A DNA stretch of 64,000 bases from Camarhynchus parvulus (lineage: Eukaryota; Chordata; Aves; Passeriformes; Thraupidae): the NCBI RefSeq assembly GCF_901933205.1, contig NC_044573.1, positions 57,724,493-57,788,492 of the forward strand, read 5' to 3'. The notes under the pieces are model-generated. The model was given only the letters and a program-made list of their open reading frames with translations, ran no database searches and had not been told where the DNA came from. Every line of letters begins with the position of its first letter. Position 1 is the stretch's first letter. This document shows positions 23,001 to 37,189 of the stretch, piece after piece. Position numbers and translations under genes: made by a program.

Positions 23001-25927
23001 TAAATGGAGAAAAAAATGTTTTAATCAGAACCTAGTAGTGTAAAACCAAAAGGAGAATTCCACTCGTATACTGAATAAAACATTCTCTTTTTTCTTGTGG
23101 CTGCTGAAGACTTAGAGATATTATGTTTTGCTTTGCTCTGAAAAGATAATTAGTTCTGCGGGGGGATAGAATGTAAGAGAAGTGCAGAAGGTAATCTCAC
23201 CCCTGAGGAGTTGCAGCTGTACTAATCACCAAAGATTAGGAACAGGCCTGCCCTTAACAGGCCACAGCTGTGTCCAATAAGAAGAGTGCTACAAAAGAGT
23301 GGGTTAGCTGGGTGAGAAGGGAGTTGGAGTTTGTTGGTTGTGCTGTGAAGAAGAAGGAGTTAGTGCTGTGAGGAGCTGCACATGAGAAATCACTAAGAAG
23401 GTATGGGACTTTTGCAATAAGATGATAACATACTGTCTTTTTTTTTCTTTACGGAGAAAAGGATTTAGCTGCATCTGTTACTCTTCCCTGAATCAAAGTG
23501 AAAACTAAAAAGGAGCATTTTGGCCTGCCCTAAATAGACTGAGTTTAGGCCATAGCCCTGTGTGTCCTTCAGTGAAGCATAACTCTCCCCATCACTGCCT
23601 CCTTTGTCCAATATGCCTCACTGAGATCTATGATTTATTTTTAGATGAACCTAAGTTTTAACGCTAGGGTGGGTGGTTCAGCTTTTCGGTGCTTTAAAAT
23701 TATCCCAAAACCTCTTAGTACTGTATTGAATGAACAGAGTATCACTACAAAGCAATGCCAGTGTGGTGTGGGGAGTGACTGGCACCCCAGCCAAGCCGTG
23801 CTGTGTGGTGCTGCTGGCTAACGGGGGGCTGGTGGTGTCCTTGGCAGGCAGTGGGCTGTTCACACCAGAGGGACCTGCTGCCTACCACTACGACAGTGGC
23901 ACCGAGGAGGGACGTCTCCTGCTAGCAGAGTTGAGTGCACACCCCCGTCTTTCCCCCACCTACCCCCCTGCCATCAACTGGAGTTTGTATGCCGCGACCA
24001 TCAAGAAGTTTCCTGGAGAAAATGACACTTTCTCAGGAGCTGTCCGGAAGGATATATTCACTTTCAGAGAACTCAGGCGCAAGGATGGAAATTACACTGT
24101 TTGCCAAGGAGACCTTTGCTGTCATCTGGTCTACCAGATGTCAAACAAGAGCAGAGATGAAGTTTATGTCCTGGGTGCATTTGATGGGCTTCACGGTTCT
24201 CTCATAAAATACCATTGGCAGGTAATTGCATGTTTAGAGGTGAGTGTGGCCACATGACAACCACCTAAAAGCATTTGTCCGTTACTGTATCCTGGGAACT
24301 TCGCTTGCTACCAAATCCAGCTTGTGGTTGCTGAAAGCTCAGTGGTGTTTTGCCTTTCTGCCTCCTCCTCCTCACAGATCTGCACTCTGCTCAAGTGCCC
24401 CAGCACAAACCTGAGCACATGTGGGCAGCCTGTGGAGACGGCTCAGACAAAGTTTGAGATGTTCTCCCTCAGCGGCACGTTTGGCACTAGCTACGTCTTC
24501 CCAGAAGTGCTGTACAGCGGGGTGCAGCTGGCCCCTGGGGAGTTTGAGGTAATGGGACACCCTGGAGCTGTTTGTTTCAAGGTTTCTCACACTGTGGGGT
24601 TGAAAATTGATCTGGCAGCAAAGTCCCGTCCAAGAACTGCTTTCTTTGGTTCTGCTGACCGTAACCCAAGGGGACAGATTTAAACAGGGGGATTGAATCA
24701 ATCCAGCAAATCTGCTTTCCCACTTCAGATTGTAAATGAAGAAACCACAGCTTTCAGTGAGCTATTTTCTACAGATTTCTCATAATGGTCATTTATGAGA
24801 AAAAGAAATAAAATACTCTGAGAAATTGTCCAAACAAGAAAAATTACTTAGGAGTATCATGTGTAAGAGCAGAGATTCTATGCAGTAAAGAATGTTAAAA
24901 GTGCTTTTTGAGGGATTTGTGGTGTTTATTTTTTTTTATTTGGTGGTTCATATTTTATTTCTTCCAAAAGATGTTTTCATTCATAAACCTTAGATTAGTT
25001 TTATGCAATAGGCTAGATGAAATCCTAATTGATTTCAAAGAAGTATTTAACAGCTTACAAGAGACAATGAAGACAGCAAGAAAGACCTGAAATATTTTAG
25101 GGGAAACAAGAGTGATTTTTTTTACCAAGTAGGAAGTTGAAAAGCATCATTCACCCTTCATACTTGCTTTGGAATGAGACTTCTGTAAAAGTAGGCACAT
25201 CACAGAATTTATTGGTATGCTAAAAATATGATGGTGGTCTAATTTTAAAATGGTAGGCTGTATTTTCTTAACAAATACATGCTTACCTTTTGTCACCGGG
25301 GCAGAAAAAAGTTGTTATGGGTGTTCACAGTTGCTGAACAATGATTTCAAATTGATACATAAAAAGGAACTAAGAAAAGCTAAATATGGCCAGTAGCTTG
25401 AAATTATCTTTTTCCATCTGGAAATTGTTCTGGGGCCCACAAATCAAAAAAATATTTCAAATATATCCTAGACGTGCATATAACTTTTGTTACCTTGTAT
25501 GAGTAGAGAGAATGTAACAAATTAGTTATTCTCACTCTCACCTTCTTACGAGGTGGAGAAAATGGTCTTTATTTCCAAAGACAGAGGAAGGTTTAAGGAT
25601 TTCTGGGTCCAAGGAAATGTGGGAAGGCTATAATGGGGAGGCTGTGGCAGACCTAGAGAGAACTCTGTGTTTTTTTTTCACTACCATGACTGTTTTTAAA
25701 AGTGTTGCATCAAAATATTCAGCATCTAAGACCTATTCTTTCTGTACAATGCAGTATTGCCACTCTGTTAGTTGACTATTAGTGCCATTCTTTCCCTTTT
25801 CCACTAGGTGCTACGTGACGGCCGTTTGAAAAGCAAGCGTGGCGCGTCGAAACCGCTTGTAACAGTGACACTTTTTGGAAGGCTTTATGAGAAGGACCAG
25901 CCACATCCTCTGCGAATTTCCCTGTAA
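20060..25927 (+). CDS. VNN: Vanin / pantetheinase, copy B (7 exons, complete)
   Basis: Coding exons: 20060-20272, 20377-20507, 21560-21752, 22359-22650, 23848-24221, 24378-24548 and 25808-25927. Every exon has exactly the same length as in copy A, again 497 residues, with GT-AG borders. The signal peptide (1-22) and triad E80, K179, C212 are intact, so pantetheine hydrolysis is expected. Sequons are more numerous than in A (NNS, NSS, NTT, NDT, NYT, NKS, NLS). Exons 1-2 are nearly identical to copy A, exon 6 is close, and exons 5 and 7 are strongly different. The exon 5 end ([13 protein letters not shown]) recalls mammalian VNN2 somewhat, but conversion between copies blurs orthology, so no number is assigned. 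The tail ([13 protein letters not shown]) has no GPI signal, so a secreted product is inferred. Introns 1 to 6 are 104, 1051, 606, 1197, 156 and 1259 bp. An LTR sits in intron 4. Confidence 0.93.
23157..23430 (+). mobile_element. Solo LTR in intron 4 of vanin copy B
   Basis: It begins TGCGGGGGGATAG and ends GATGATAACA. Its reverse complement matches the LTR at 9237-9492 over nearly its whole length, apart from about 20 bp of extra GAAGAAGGAG-type sequence near 23350. It carries a TACAAAAG box in place of TATAAAAG, and AATAAG near the end. The flanking hexamers (TAGTTC and TACTGT) do not match, so the original target duplication has decayed or recombined. It is in the same orientation as the gene. 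Confidence 0.78.
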
Positions 25928-26271
25928 AGCGTCTCCTTAGGAGTTACACACTCACCAGAGACAGGAAGGGAATTTCCTCCTGAGCCATAGCAGTTACCTT
26001 GTATGATTCCTGTTCTGCAATACTGCACTTCTCCTCGGCACCTGTGGCAGTTGGGCTTATTTGGGAGAAAGTGATGTGGCCACCCTGCTGTGCGTGCCTT
26101 TTTAACAGGGCTTGAGCCAGTGCAATTATTTTTCAGTATGCCTGATCTGTCACATGAACCTTTTAATCATAAATTTTGTTTCCCCCAAGATTTCATATAG
26201 ATTGATAGGATTACAATAGAAAGAAGACTGATAACAAAATCTATGAGATGTGGTTCGTCATTTTATTGGAG

Positions 26272-26277
26272 AATAAA
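26272..26277 (+). terminator. Candidate polyadenylation signal of vanin copy B
   Basis: AATAAA lies about 345 bp after the copy B stop codon and is the first canonical hexamer there. The 3' flank of copy B is unrelated to that of copy A, so the repeat block is not present here. Confidence 0.55.
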
Positions 26278-29200
26278 TTTTCGCCAAGAAAGCCTTTCTG
26301 TTCCTTTTGGTCCTTCCTGTTTTTCACTTTGTAGAATCATTAAGTTTCTGCTTTTTTCAGCCTTACAGCCCAATCAACAGGGCCTACTTAATAATCAATG
26401 AGCCTTGGCCCCATTCTGACCAAGGCACTGTACAATAAAGAGAAAACCAGATTTGAAATTATCTTGGGTGCAATCTTAGAGAAAGCGGTCCTCCACAACC
26501 CACCCAGGTGTTGGGTCTGGCTAAGATAAGATAAAGCACATCCAATTCTGCAGTCCCTCTGATCTTTCACCTCTTTGTGCATAGCAGATGGGTGTTGGGT
26601 CCAGGGCACTTCGCGTCCAACTTACCATATGCAACACAGTACTCCAACACCTTCTCCTGGGTATATGGATAATTTCTTCAAAACTGTTAAGATAGATGAA
26701 ATAGGTGATCTTTTAGCACCTGAAACACATTTCATCCTGTAGTGTGTGAAATAGGCCTTATTTTGGATTTCTAGCAATGATGTATCAAACTTGGCAGCCC
26801 TGGGCCTCATTTCTGCCTATCATGTTATGGAGCAAATGAGCTTTGTTTGCATCCAATGTTCCTTGGACTGGTCCCTGTCTCCACACTTATCCCTAGCACT
26901 TTGCATCTACTGCCATTCTTAGAGCCGGCACCAAGGTTAGTACTGAGCTGTGCTAAATGTGGCATGTAAGAAACACTCTGTGACTTCCCACCCCACACAC
27001 ACCTACGTATGTTATCCAGAAGTTGTTGAAATCACAGGATTTCTGTTTTTCCCTGTGCTGCAGCTTCCTAGCATGCAACCTTAGGGGCTCTCTCTGGGAG
27101 TGTTTTCATGCTGGAAATAAAACACTTGAACTTTCACTCAGTGGGGGAACTGTACCACTTGGCAGCAGTTACTCCAAACAGACAGGGATTCTAAGTTGTG
27201 CTTGCTGATTCCTTGTTCAGCACCTCACAAGTGAACACAAAAATCTCTCACATATTGCTTGCTGGCATTTCTGAAGTTTTGGGTACTTCCCAGGTAGATG
27301 CAGAGCTGACTGTCTTGGGTTGTCAGAGCTTGACACAGTTAGGATACAATAAATATTGCTATTCCTGATACAGGATATCAGGGAAGGATTCTTGTATCTC
27401 ATCCATTAGCAGAATACAGAAGTCCAGGACTCCTTGAAAATTACACTAAAAGCAAATTTGAAGAATGGCTCACCTGCAGTTTTTGAGATGTGCTGCACAA
27501 CTTTCCTCTCCCTGAGAGGGTTCCAAGGGTGCCATATGATGAACCGCTGAGGAGTTTATTCAACTCTTTCCCATTTCTGAGGACAAAGCAAGAATTTGGA
27601 CAAGCGGAGGATGAAGTTGCATGGACTGTTGCAACAGCCTCAGAATACCTCCACCCTTTCAATACACAAGAACAATGAACCCTACTTTTGGGAGAGGATC
27701 CCCTGAAGGAATTGCAAAAACCAACCAGATCTTCACCTCACTGACTGGTGGTCACAAGTGTCTAGACAAAGTTCAGATAATGAAATATGAAGTTTTGTAA
27801 TAAAAGGAAATTTCAAATGATGCAAATTACAGAAACATTCAGAATAGAGAAGCAGAGAGGTAATGAATGCCCGATGCAACAAATGACATTTATCTTTAAC
27901 AGCAGCAGTATTTACTGACTCTGGGACAGATCTGCCAGAGTAGAAAAGTCAAATTAATTTATAAGTAATTCACATCAATGACCCCACCCCAAAAGCTACT
28001 ACAGATGGTATCTTAATGAGACCCATCCCTCTCTAAGCTGGAAAAGCATGCTTTTCATATATCAATATTTCTTCCTTACACTTTGATGCTGGCCAAAGCA
28101 AACAAGACCCACCTGTCCACAGTGTTTCTAACCACACAGAAAGAAAAACAAGTTCATAATAGATTTTATTGATGCAAGGCTTCAAAAATACTCCATTTAA
28201 ACAAATATGATCCAAACCTTGCAGCTACCTTAAGTAAAACTAGTGACAATTTTGGGGAAACTTTGAGTAAAATCTAATGTACTTTATTTTACATATTGAG
28301 TTAAAGTAAGGAGGCCTTTGGAAAAAATAGAGAAACAAAATCTTAATAATCTGGAGTTTTAAAGAGAGAAGGACTCTTCAGCCATGTCCTTACACATATA
28401 TTTAAGTCATCGTGACCTCAAGTTATGCACAAAATAATGTGGTGCAGTGAGGTACAATCAGAGGTCATGCGACTTTTAGGCCAAGTAATTCAAAGCTAAG
28501 CATATATGAACAACTTACATTATCATGGGTGAATTACTGACAGTATAGGACACCATTCCTGGGTACATTGAATCAGTGCACTTTTAGTGAGTGACAGACA
28601 GAATGACAATGACCTGAATTTGAGCTGCAGAATTTCTAATTAACCAAAAATTGAATTAGAACCCCACTTCATCCAGATGGTGTTTGCAATGCCAATGTCC
28701 ACCATCAGGGCAACAAAGTTGAAAAAGAGAAATAACTTGCATAGGTCAATAAAGAGAGCAGCAGTTATTATAAGATTTACCACAGCTAATACAGGAATGC
28801 TTCTCTGTGCCTTGTGATGGACCATGAAATGTCATGAAGCCCCAACAGAGAAATAATTATAGTACACCTTCCAAAAATTAGCCTTTTAACACTGTAGACA
28901 AACACCATCTCCTACTGAAGCCACAGATGAGCATGACAACATTGCCAAGTATTGTTTATCTGTGAATCAGACACAGCTGATTGGTGAAAGAGAAACTTTG
29001 CATACTGACAACACTATGTTATTTTCTCTTTCAGTCTGAAAAAAAAAAGTAGCTGTGAAAGTATTAAAATATTTATTGTAGCCACTCATTACTATAAAGC
29101 TTTAAGGGAAATAATCTACCTTCTGTTCAAATATTCTCATGGCAGCAGGGAGTTTCTACTACAAATATGTACAATATAGGAAATGCATTGTAACTGCATA

Positions 29201-32200
29201 ATTTTAATTTTGTCTATCCATCTTCATTTGCTACTTCCAATGTTAAAGTTAATTGATAACCTCATAGTCTGGGAGCTGCAATGGTGTCAGGATGCAAGAT
29301 TAACAAGGAGTATACAAAGCAGGGATAGATTTTAATGTCAAAAATACAGTCAATCTTTAGGAAATCCCCTTTCAGAAAAATGGGAGAATGAATATTTGCA
29401 TACAGTTGGTCAGCTAGCTTATGTATTGCAAAACATAATATCATAAAACTAAAAAAAAATAATTTGAATACCTTTGAGAGAGTCTTCAAGATCAATGGAT
29501 GACTTTTGTAACAGCAATTTTGAACATTTACTTCTAAATGAACATTAGGAGTATGAGACACTTGAACTTACCGAAGTCAAATACATGGAAACATTAAGGT
29601 AAGTTTTTTTTAAGATGGTTATTTTTCTATTTTGCAATTCACCTTGATGTATTTCCAGCCAACTGAGACTGATTTTTGTAAAGTGAAAAAGGTCTATTCA
29701 GTTCTAGTTAAGGGCTCTCTAAGGAAAATTCATTGTGGAGGGGAGAGGGGACAGTTCAGGCAAGACTTTCTTGTCAAATTTATGGGTGAGTTTGAAAAAA
29801 TCTAACCTTTATTCTGCAACATTTATGAAATTCTTAGACAAAATGTAGTGCTACCAGACAGTTTCCATTAAGTTGAGCAAAGAAAGTACACTGAAATCTA
29901 GGCCAATGCCATTGCCATGTTACTTATAGACTCTTTAGGATACACTCTCCCATGCTTTTTAGAGACCTTTCTAAGTTTTCCGTATAGCATTTATTCCTGT
30001 TCTGGCTAAGTGCTGCTATATAACACCTAAAGCTCTCCTTTCCTTTCATTTTGTCTCCACTAGGAGCCAGAAATATTGACGTAATGCTCTTTTCAATGAG
30101 GTCCAATAAAGTCAAATTGGGGCAGTGAGTTTGCTATACTATCACTAAAATCAGTGGTGGTTACATTCAGTTTGCATCTACTGATTGTGCATCTGCAGAA
30201 ACAGAGCTGTTCTACATTTAGCTTTGAATTCAAACAGTCATAATCTGTGGGTTTTTTCAGTTTCCTCTGCATGGAGGGTCCACACAACTTGACTGGGTTT
30301 GGTTGTGGTTGGAAGTCATCAACGCTGACCCAAAGAATTCAGAGACAGTGACTGATACAGCTTTCATCCTGACAAAAGTTAGGTGCAGTGATCCTGTGAC
30401 ATTCCCAGTACCTTAGTTTATCACCCAGCTGACAAAGAGTACAAAAATTGATGAAAAAATGTACAAGCCTTTATTTTCTTCCTATCCCCTTCTTGTAAAG
30501 TAGTTGTCTTCTCCAATTTTCTCAGAGATGTTCTTATGCCAAGTTGGCTGCAACAACTACCATAAAAAAATGGTGAAAACACATTGTAATTCATTCATGG
30601 GAACATTTATTTAAAAAGAATTATTCTTGTCTAAGAAGAAATAAAATATATCTGACACTGATTAACAGGAGGGAAGAGCAAACTGTAAAAACATGGTCAT
30701 TAATAAATAATGAGGTCCTTCCTGGTAGCTAGGCTGAAAGGCAGGAAGCTTTTGGCAGGTGTGAGTAAAAAAATATGTGTGGCCTTTTCATAACTAGTGT
30801 AAATTAGCTGGACCTTAAGAGTATCAGATGGCTGTACGTATGAGGATTGTGTATATATAAAAGCTTAAGTTTAATCAATCATCATTACCTAGAAGCAGAC
30901 TTAAACATTTATTTTGTTGAAGAGTTTATGAGACTATCTTTAGTGTTACACTAGGCCTTTTAGTTGTTTATTCATGTTAACATTAACCTCTGTTTGCAGG
31001 AATTTGTCCAAGCTCAGCATTAGACTAATCAAAACCAGAAACCTCTTGCACTTGAGGGTTGTGTAACACTTAATGTAACCACTCCTGTATTTTGCCAAGG
31101 GAGTTTTACAATGCCAGTTGTTTTCTGCTGAGCCTTTTCTTATAGATTGTTGTCCCTTCTGTCGCCAAGGACGTGACCGGTATTCCTCCCTGATTTGCCA
31201 AGGCTCATCATTAGATCTTCATGACTTACAAACATTTGCAAGTAGAAGGGAGAACTGCAGATAAGAACAAAATGATCTACAGGGGGTGAAAAAGGAAGGC
31301 AGGAGAAGAGAGATGCTTTCTCTTCACCAGTCCTCACCTGCATGAACAAAAACGTACACAAGATGGTAGAGGAACATTTAAACAGCTGAACCTCCTGTTG
31401 CCATCTGTTCCCTCTAAGTGTCTTGTATATTGGCAGGAGCTAACTAGTCAGTAAGAACTCAATAACAACTCATAAATCAAGTTCAAATCGACTTCAGTAC
31501 ACTCTTACCTCTTCTTCAGTGACCTGGTATTCAACTGAAATACTGCTCTAAATAAAGCACAAGATAAAAAAACCTTTTCTGGTGAAAAAAATGGGCTGCT
31601 CAGGCATGTCTTCCTGAGCAGAGGGTCAGCATGAAAGGGTACAGCCTCTGGCATGGCAATTTCTGTACTAGTTGTGTTGATGCTTCTGCAGTGCCATGAT
31701 ACTGCTGATGTTCGTGCACAGCATCACTGCTTCCTACACCAAGAAATGGCTGCAGAAGGAAAAGATGGCCCTGGAATGTTGCCCCCTTGAAAATGGCCCA
31801 TGGTGCATTAGCACTGGCACCTGTTGGGCTTGCAAATGGACTACTAGAAACAGTCAGATTCAATATTTCTAGGAAAATAACATGTGTCTACTGTAGTCAA
31901 ATCCAGCATTTGTGAAAGGAACAGAGAATAGTCCATTAGAAGGCAAGCTAGAGGGCATAATTTATTGACATATAAATCTTTATTAGCAATTTTAGCTCTC
32001 AGTGGCTTCCAGTAGAGTAGACACACTTCCAGACCAGAATGTGACATTTCAAGACTTTCATTTCACCATCAGTTGTCCTTCTTGTTCAGCCTTACATCCT
32101 TTGTGCCCCCTTGCCAGTGCCATACTTTCCTAAGTCCCAAGCTTATTTCAACACCAAATGTCCAGGGGAGACGTTGCAGCCTGAGCCCCACAGGTCCTGC

Positions 32201-35200
32201 TACAGGCACAGAGAATCCTCTGGGGAGCAGGAGCTGAAAGGCCTGGCTCTCCACCAATGCAGCCCACCAAATGACACACACAAACTGACCCAAAGTGGAT
32301 CAGTTCTTTTCTCTGGGGTTACTTTTTTTCCTGGAAGGATGCTCCTTCTTGGGTTCCACAGCAATACTAAAAGTATTGTTTGAGGATGGGGGATGCTGTC
32401 ATTGAGCTGCATGTACAGTTCTCTGGTACGGTAGAAGTATGTAAATAGGAAAGCAGCAGCTCTTAAGTCCCTGCTACAAAGCATATCATATAAACACCTG
32501 AGCATCATAAATAAACAGCTAGCAAAATTTTTCATTAGAAGGAAACAATATCATTTAATCAGTCTTATTATCAGACACTGTCAAAGTATTGTGCTTAGAG
32601 CTTTGGGAAATATCCACTCTGGGATAAGCAATTCAAATTTTTAAAGATAACTGAAAGCGTTAAAGTTTGTCAACATCACACAAAACTGAAAGGAGGAAGT
32701 GAAATATTGGGCAATCTTAAAAACCGTTCAGTGCTATTAGCTTCATCTAATGTGTGTTCCTTGACCACAATAAACATTTCCTTCACTTTGAATGCTTATT
32801 TTCATAAAAGAAGCCTGGCTTTAGCTTGCTTCAAATTGATTCATCTTTGCATATGCTAGTGGCACAAGCCACTATTACATGTTTATCTTTTCTGGATATT
32901 TAAGATTTACGTCATCCTGTTGATGAGATTTTCCCAGCAGGCTGTGAACCAGTCAGACCAAGCATGCAGCCACTTAGCTGGGAGAATTGGTGTGGGATGA
33001 GTCAGTTCCATGGTGTATCTGCAGCCTGTGCTGGTTGGTGATGAGGAAGTGACTCCTGTGCCGTATCATCTCCGAGGCATGCAGTCCAGAATACGGTGAG
33101 CTGCTGACTTGCTAGTCTGGGATGTAATTTTCTTTCAAAGATGAATCTCCTACGGTTAGCTCTGAAGATAATGGTTGTTATTCTGCACAGTTCTTTCTGC
33201 AGTGAGCAGCAATAGCACCAACAGCAGTAAGTATGATTTAAAGAATGATTTAAAAAGCCATTCATTCCCAATGGCTGAAAGAAAAACATAGCTGGGGCAA
33301 AGCTCTTTTCACACACAGCTATGAATTCAGAGTAAGGCTCTTTCCTTTCTGTGAAGATATTAGAGAGCCATAAGGATGCAGAATGGGATTGGACCTTTTC
33401 ACTGTTTGGTGCTTCCCTCCTCTGTGTTTGCCTTCTTTTTGGAGGAGGTGTTCAGAGGCCAGCAAATACCAACAAAGCAGTTACAGCCAGTAACTGCAGT
33501 TTGTTCCTGTTGGGTTGATGGGTGCAGAGAAGCATTGGCAAGGCACAAGGGACCTGCCCTGCTGTGCCTCTGCTCTGTGCAGCAGCTGCAAGGATCACTT
33601 GCCCTGCTGGAGTGAGAGGCAAGGGGCTCCTCCTGCCCTCGGGAGTCCTGAGAGAAGCTTTTGCTGCAGAGTGAAGGCAATGGACCACATTATGGCATTA
33701 CTTACTGAAACTACCAAATATGTAGAACTCCTCACCCTGTGCAGAGATAGTTTCTTGGCTTTGGATGGATTTGTTTTGCTTTGCTATTAAAACATTATTT
33801 TCTTGGAATCTCTTACTCCTCTGTGCATTTCAGAGATTTGCATTTATGTTGGAGTTTGGGTTGATAGTCCTTAGCCTAAGCACTATACTTGCAGAAGGAG
33901 CACAAACATTGCTTTACTCTGTATAAACAGCTGGCTTTACTTGACAAGGAAAAATGATGTTTTCTACTGAAAACTAGGAATAGGAACCGTGGGAAAATGT
34001 TTACAGCTCAGTCATCTCATCTGTTGTCCAAATTCCTCTGGTACAAATCTGGGCTAATTTCAGACTCTCTTCAGTGGAACTGCACCGGGTTTGCAGAAGA
34101 AGCATTCGGATTAGTAGTTGCAAGATCTTCTTGTTTAACACCTATAAAGAAATAATTATTTTGTACTACTAGCTTGTTAGGAATTTGAGCATTTCCTCCT
34201 AGATTTCAAGCACGTAAAAGGAAATTTAGGAAGATTTTTTTTTTAAATTGTGCTCTTTTTTTTTTCCTAATAAATGCATACAAGATGAGTGGAGTCATAC
34301 ACTTTCAAAACTCCTCTTCAGCCACAAGGTCATCTTACAGCCTCCATGGTTCCCCTAACAGAGAAACAGTTTTTAAAATGAATTGTGTGAAAATGAGAAA
34401 CTTTCTGCTGATTCACCACAGAAATGCAAGCTAAATGAATCACAGAAGAAACCTGTGCTTTCCTGACATTTTTTTCATAGTAACAGTTCTCATTTTCAAG
34501 TCCTTTTTTGTTCTTTCCCACTTCCAATGTTCCTTCCACAGTTTTGTGTAAGAAGGGCAAGATAACTTTTCAACACATTTTTCAAATGTTTTAATGTCTG
34601 AAAAAAGTGCTATTTCCATGCCCTTCTGTGCTGTTTTCCATTTTAATTACTTTATGTTTTAAAGACAAACAAACAAGGGGAATAGATCACCCACAGTATT
34701 CTAGATATTGCGACATCTCTCTTTCTTGGTTTTCCAGAATTCTGAAGCTACTTATTGCAGAAATATAGCTTTTCTTCAGGAAAAAAAAAAAAGCCACAGG
34801 AACAATTTTGTAGAAAAGTTTTTATTTTGAATTTTGATGTATAACTGCTTTACTAAACTACAGATTCAAAAGACTGCTAAACACTGGCAATTTGTAAGTG
34901 CTTTGAGTTTTCACACAAACAGAGTTTGGCATGTTTCTCTTTGATATTTTAAGGAGCAAGTCTGAGAATATTTTCATGACATAAATATTTTCATGACATG
35001 AATATTTGGAATATTTTTTCCACATCAGCATTAAGGCACAAGAAAATGTCTGTTAGAAGCGTCTGCACCAACAGAGTGAAAGCTTGTTACCACAGTGTTC
35101 CTTCTCATTCTAAATTAGTTGACAATTTGGCCTGCTTAATTACTTAATTATCTTGATATACCAAAACATCCTGCTTTTACATTCATTTCAGCCAACACAC

Positions 35201-36748
35201 AGTTAAATATCACCGTTCCCATGCTCACAGCTCCCCCTAGATCTGTGGTTCACGCCTGCTCAGGGCAGGGGAAGGCTCCCCAGCCCCTAGGGTTCCCCCA
35301 GAGGTTTGCAGGTTGCTGCCAGGGAGCTGCCTCCAGAACCAACACTTGAAGCAGAGCTGCCGTTCCAGAAAATGCCCTTGAGTTTTGGCCCTGTGTTACT
35401 CAAGGGACAGAGCGTGGAACACGGTGGGAGAGCCCTGTGTGCATGCATGGATGGCCTAGGACTGAGTGCCCATAATGAGCTGGCTGCCAGACTTCTTTAG
35501 AACAATGAGTTGTACACAGTCATGTTAACATGGGTTTGTTCCCCTAAATTTTACCTTCCTATAAAATGCATGTGTGTCAAGACAGTAGTTACCAAGGCCT
35601 GAACCTTCACTCCTCAAAGAGAAGTGCCTGGCTCCAAGGCAGCACACAGCATCTCAGAAGGATGAAGGCCTCTTTCACAGACTGGTATTTGGGACCTAAT
35701 ACGACTTTTTCACTTTTCCCCAGCACTGAAGAATTGGACCTGACTACTCTCCTAAACACATCCCCTCAACGCTCTCCAGTGATCTCTCTCTCAGCCTGAT
35801 CATTGTTTCTGCACTTTTTTAGTTGTCAAACTCTTTTTTTATAGCAAAGAGAACCTTGTAGTGCAAAATGTCAGTCTGTATACGAGAACAGCCTCAAAAA
35901 AAAAAAAAAAAGAAAGAACTGAGTTGTATGTACCCATTTTGATTTTTGTGCACACAACATAATAAGGTAGCTAACCCAGGTCATCAAAAGAATTTGCAAG
36001 AAGTAGTATCTTAACCCACCTTGTTGTATATGCCTTCGAGGCACCCAGCTTAGCTGGGCTTTAGCTGATGGTCATCTCAATAACACTTTTTTACATTCAG
36101 CAGTATCACTGTTTTAAAAGGCTGCATGATCCTTTGTGGAGCAAATAATTGATGCTTCTCGTCTGTGACTCTGGTACAGCCAATAGAAGGTGTTTACTTA
36201 AAACACTTTTTCAATAGTTGTATCTTGCAAATAGCTGTTAGCTGGTGAGCTGATAGATTAAACCTGTTTGTTCAGTAATCATAGCTAGGCTGGTAGATAC
36301 ACAACGTGTCACTCTGTCTACATTATACCTTTTCAAGGAAATCTTACAAGCTTCTGTAACCAACCTATACTTATGTATTTTGCTATATTTTAAAAGCTTA
36401 CAGGAGGTAGACTACATAGTGTTTTTTGCTCTTTGATTAGATAATACTGTACACTCACAATATGATTGTAACATTTAATCAAACATGTAAACATACTTCA
36501 AATAAATTCAATTTACCCATAAATAAGGCCCATTAAACCAGTATGAGAGCTACAGCCACAATTTTGCTGTCTATGTGGGTGACAAAATAAACAGTTTGAG
36601 CTACTATTCACATCAACAGCTGCTACTGAGTCAAATGGCCCAGAATGCTGCTCATCACACCAGCACGCCCCAGTAACACACAGGGGTTCCTGGAGGTTCC
36701 TCCAGCTGTGGATTAAAAGCCTGTTTTCTCAAAATTTGTGTTACCCAG
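26278..36748. other. Gene-poor intergenic region between the vanins and TAAR1
   Basis: I see no recognisable gene in these 10.5 kb. The open frames are short, mostly under 100 residues, often overlap on opposite strands, and match no family I know. Examples are 27490-27678 (+), 28640-28825 (-, hydrophobic) and 33515-33790 (+). A (A)16 run lies at 35896-35911 and a small AATATTTTCATGACAT duplication near 34970-35002. Confidence 0.6.
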
Positions 36749-36876
36749 GACTGTAATGGTGGTGAAGAGGATCAGCTGCCTTCTGAGATGGTCTTTAAAA
36801 AGAAGAAGTGCCGCTCAACCAGCAGAAAACAAATGAGTGTCAAGAGCAGACTTCTACCCAGCATGAAGTGACAAAG
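36749..36876 (+). other. Candidate exon upstream of TAAR1
   Basis: A 128 bp segment lies between an acceptor-like TTACCCAG and a strong donor AAAG|GTAAGA. It is open in one frame from the acceptor (beginning DCNGGEEDQLPSEM) to TGA at 36869-36871, and is rich in Lys and Arg. Two readings are possible: a 5' untranslated exon of TAAR1 spliced to the acceptor at 39064-39065, or a terminal coding remnant of an unknown gene or retrocopy. No protein family is recognised. Confidence 0.25.
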
Positions 36877-37162
36877 GTAAGAGAAGAGGTTTTTAAGGGC
36901 ATGTTTCTTTGTATTTCCATTTTGTTACATTTTAACCTTTGTGACTATAGATGGAAGGAAAGCATTCTGCTTTCTTCTTGAAAACTTCTTCAGAGTTCAG
37001 CTCACTTGAACAGTTTGCCACACGTGTTTTGATTTAATTAGTTTCCATGTAATGCAAAGCCACACACTTGATCTCCGTTTTCTCCATCCTTTGGCTGGAG
37101 TTTCTACTTCCTTTTATTAAAAAAAAGAATTTTAAAAAAATCCCTGTTTTGGTTTTTTGTTG

Positions 37163-37189
37163 TTTTTTTTTTTTTTTTTTTTTTTTTTT
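37163..37189. repeat. Poly(T) tract, 27 T
   Basis: An uninterrupted run of 27 T, preceded by TTTTGGTTTTTTGTTG. On the minus strand it could be the tail of a retroposed sequence, but nothing upstream of it on that strand is recognisable. Confidence 0.9.

Noticed and set aside
27490..27678. 62-residue frame, tested as a possible retrocopy
   Set aside because: It reads smoothly but I could match it to no family, and there is no poly(A) tail or splice context. A protein database search would be decisive.
28640..28825. Hydrophobic 61-residue minus-strand frame
   Set aside because: Checked as a possible receptor fragment, but it lacks TAAR or other seven-helix signatures.
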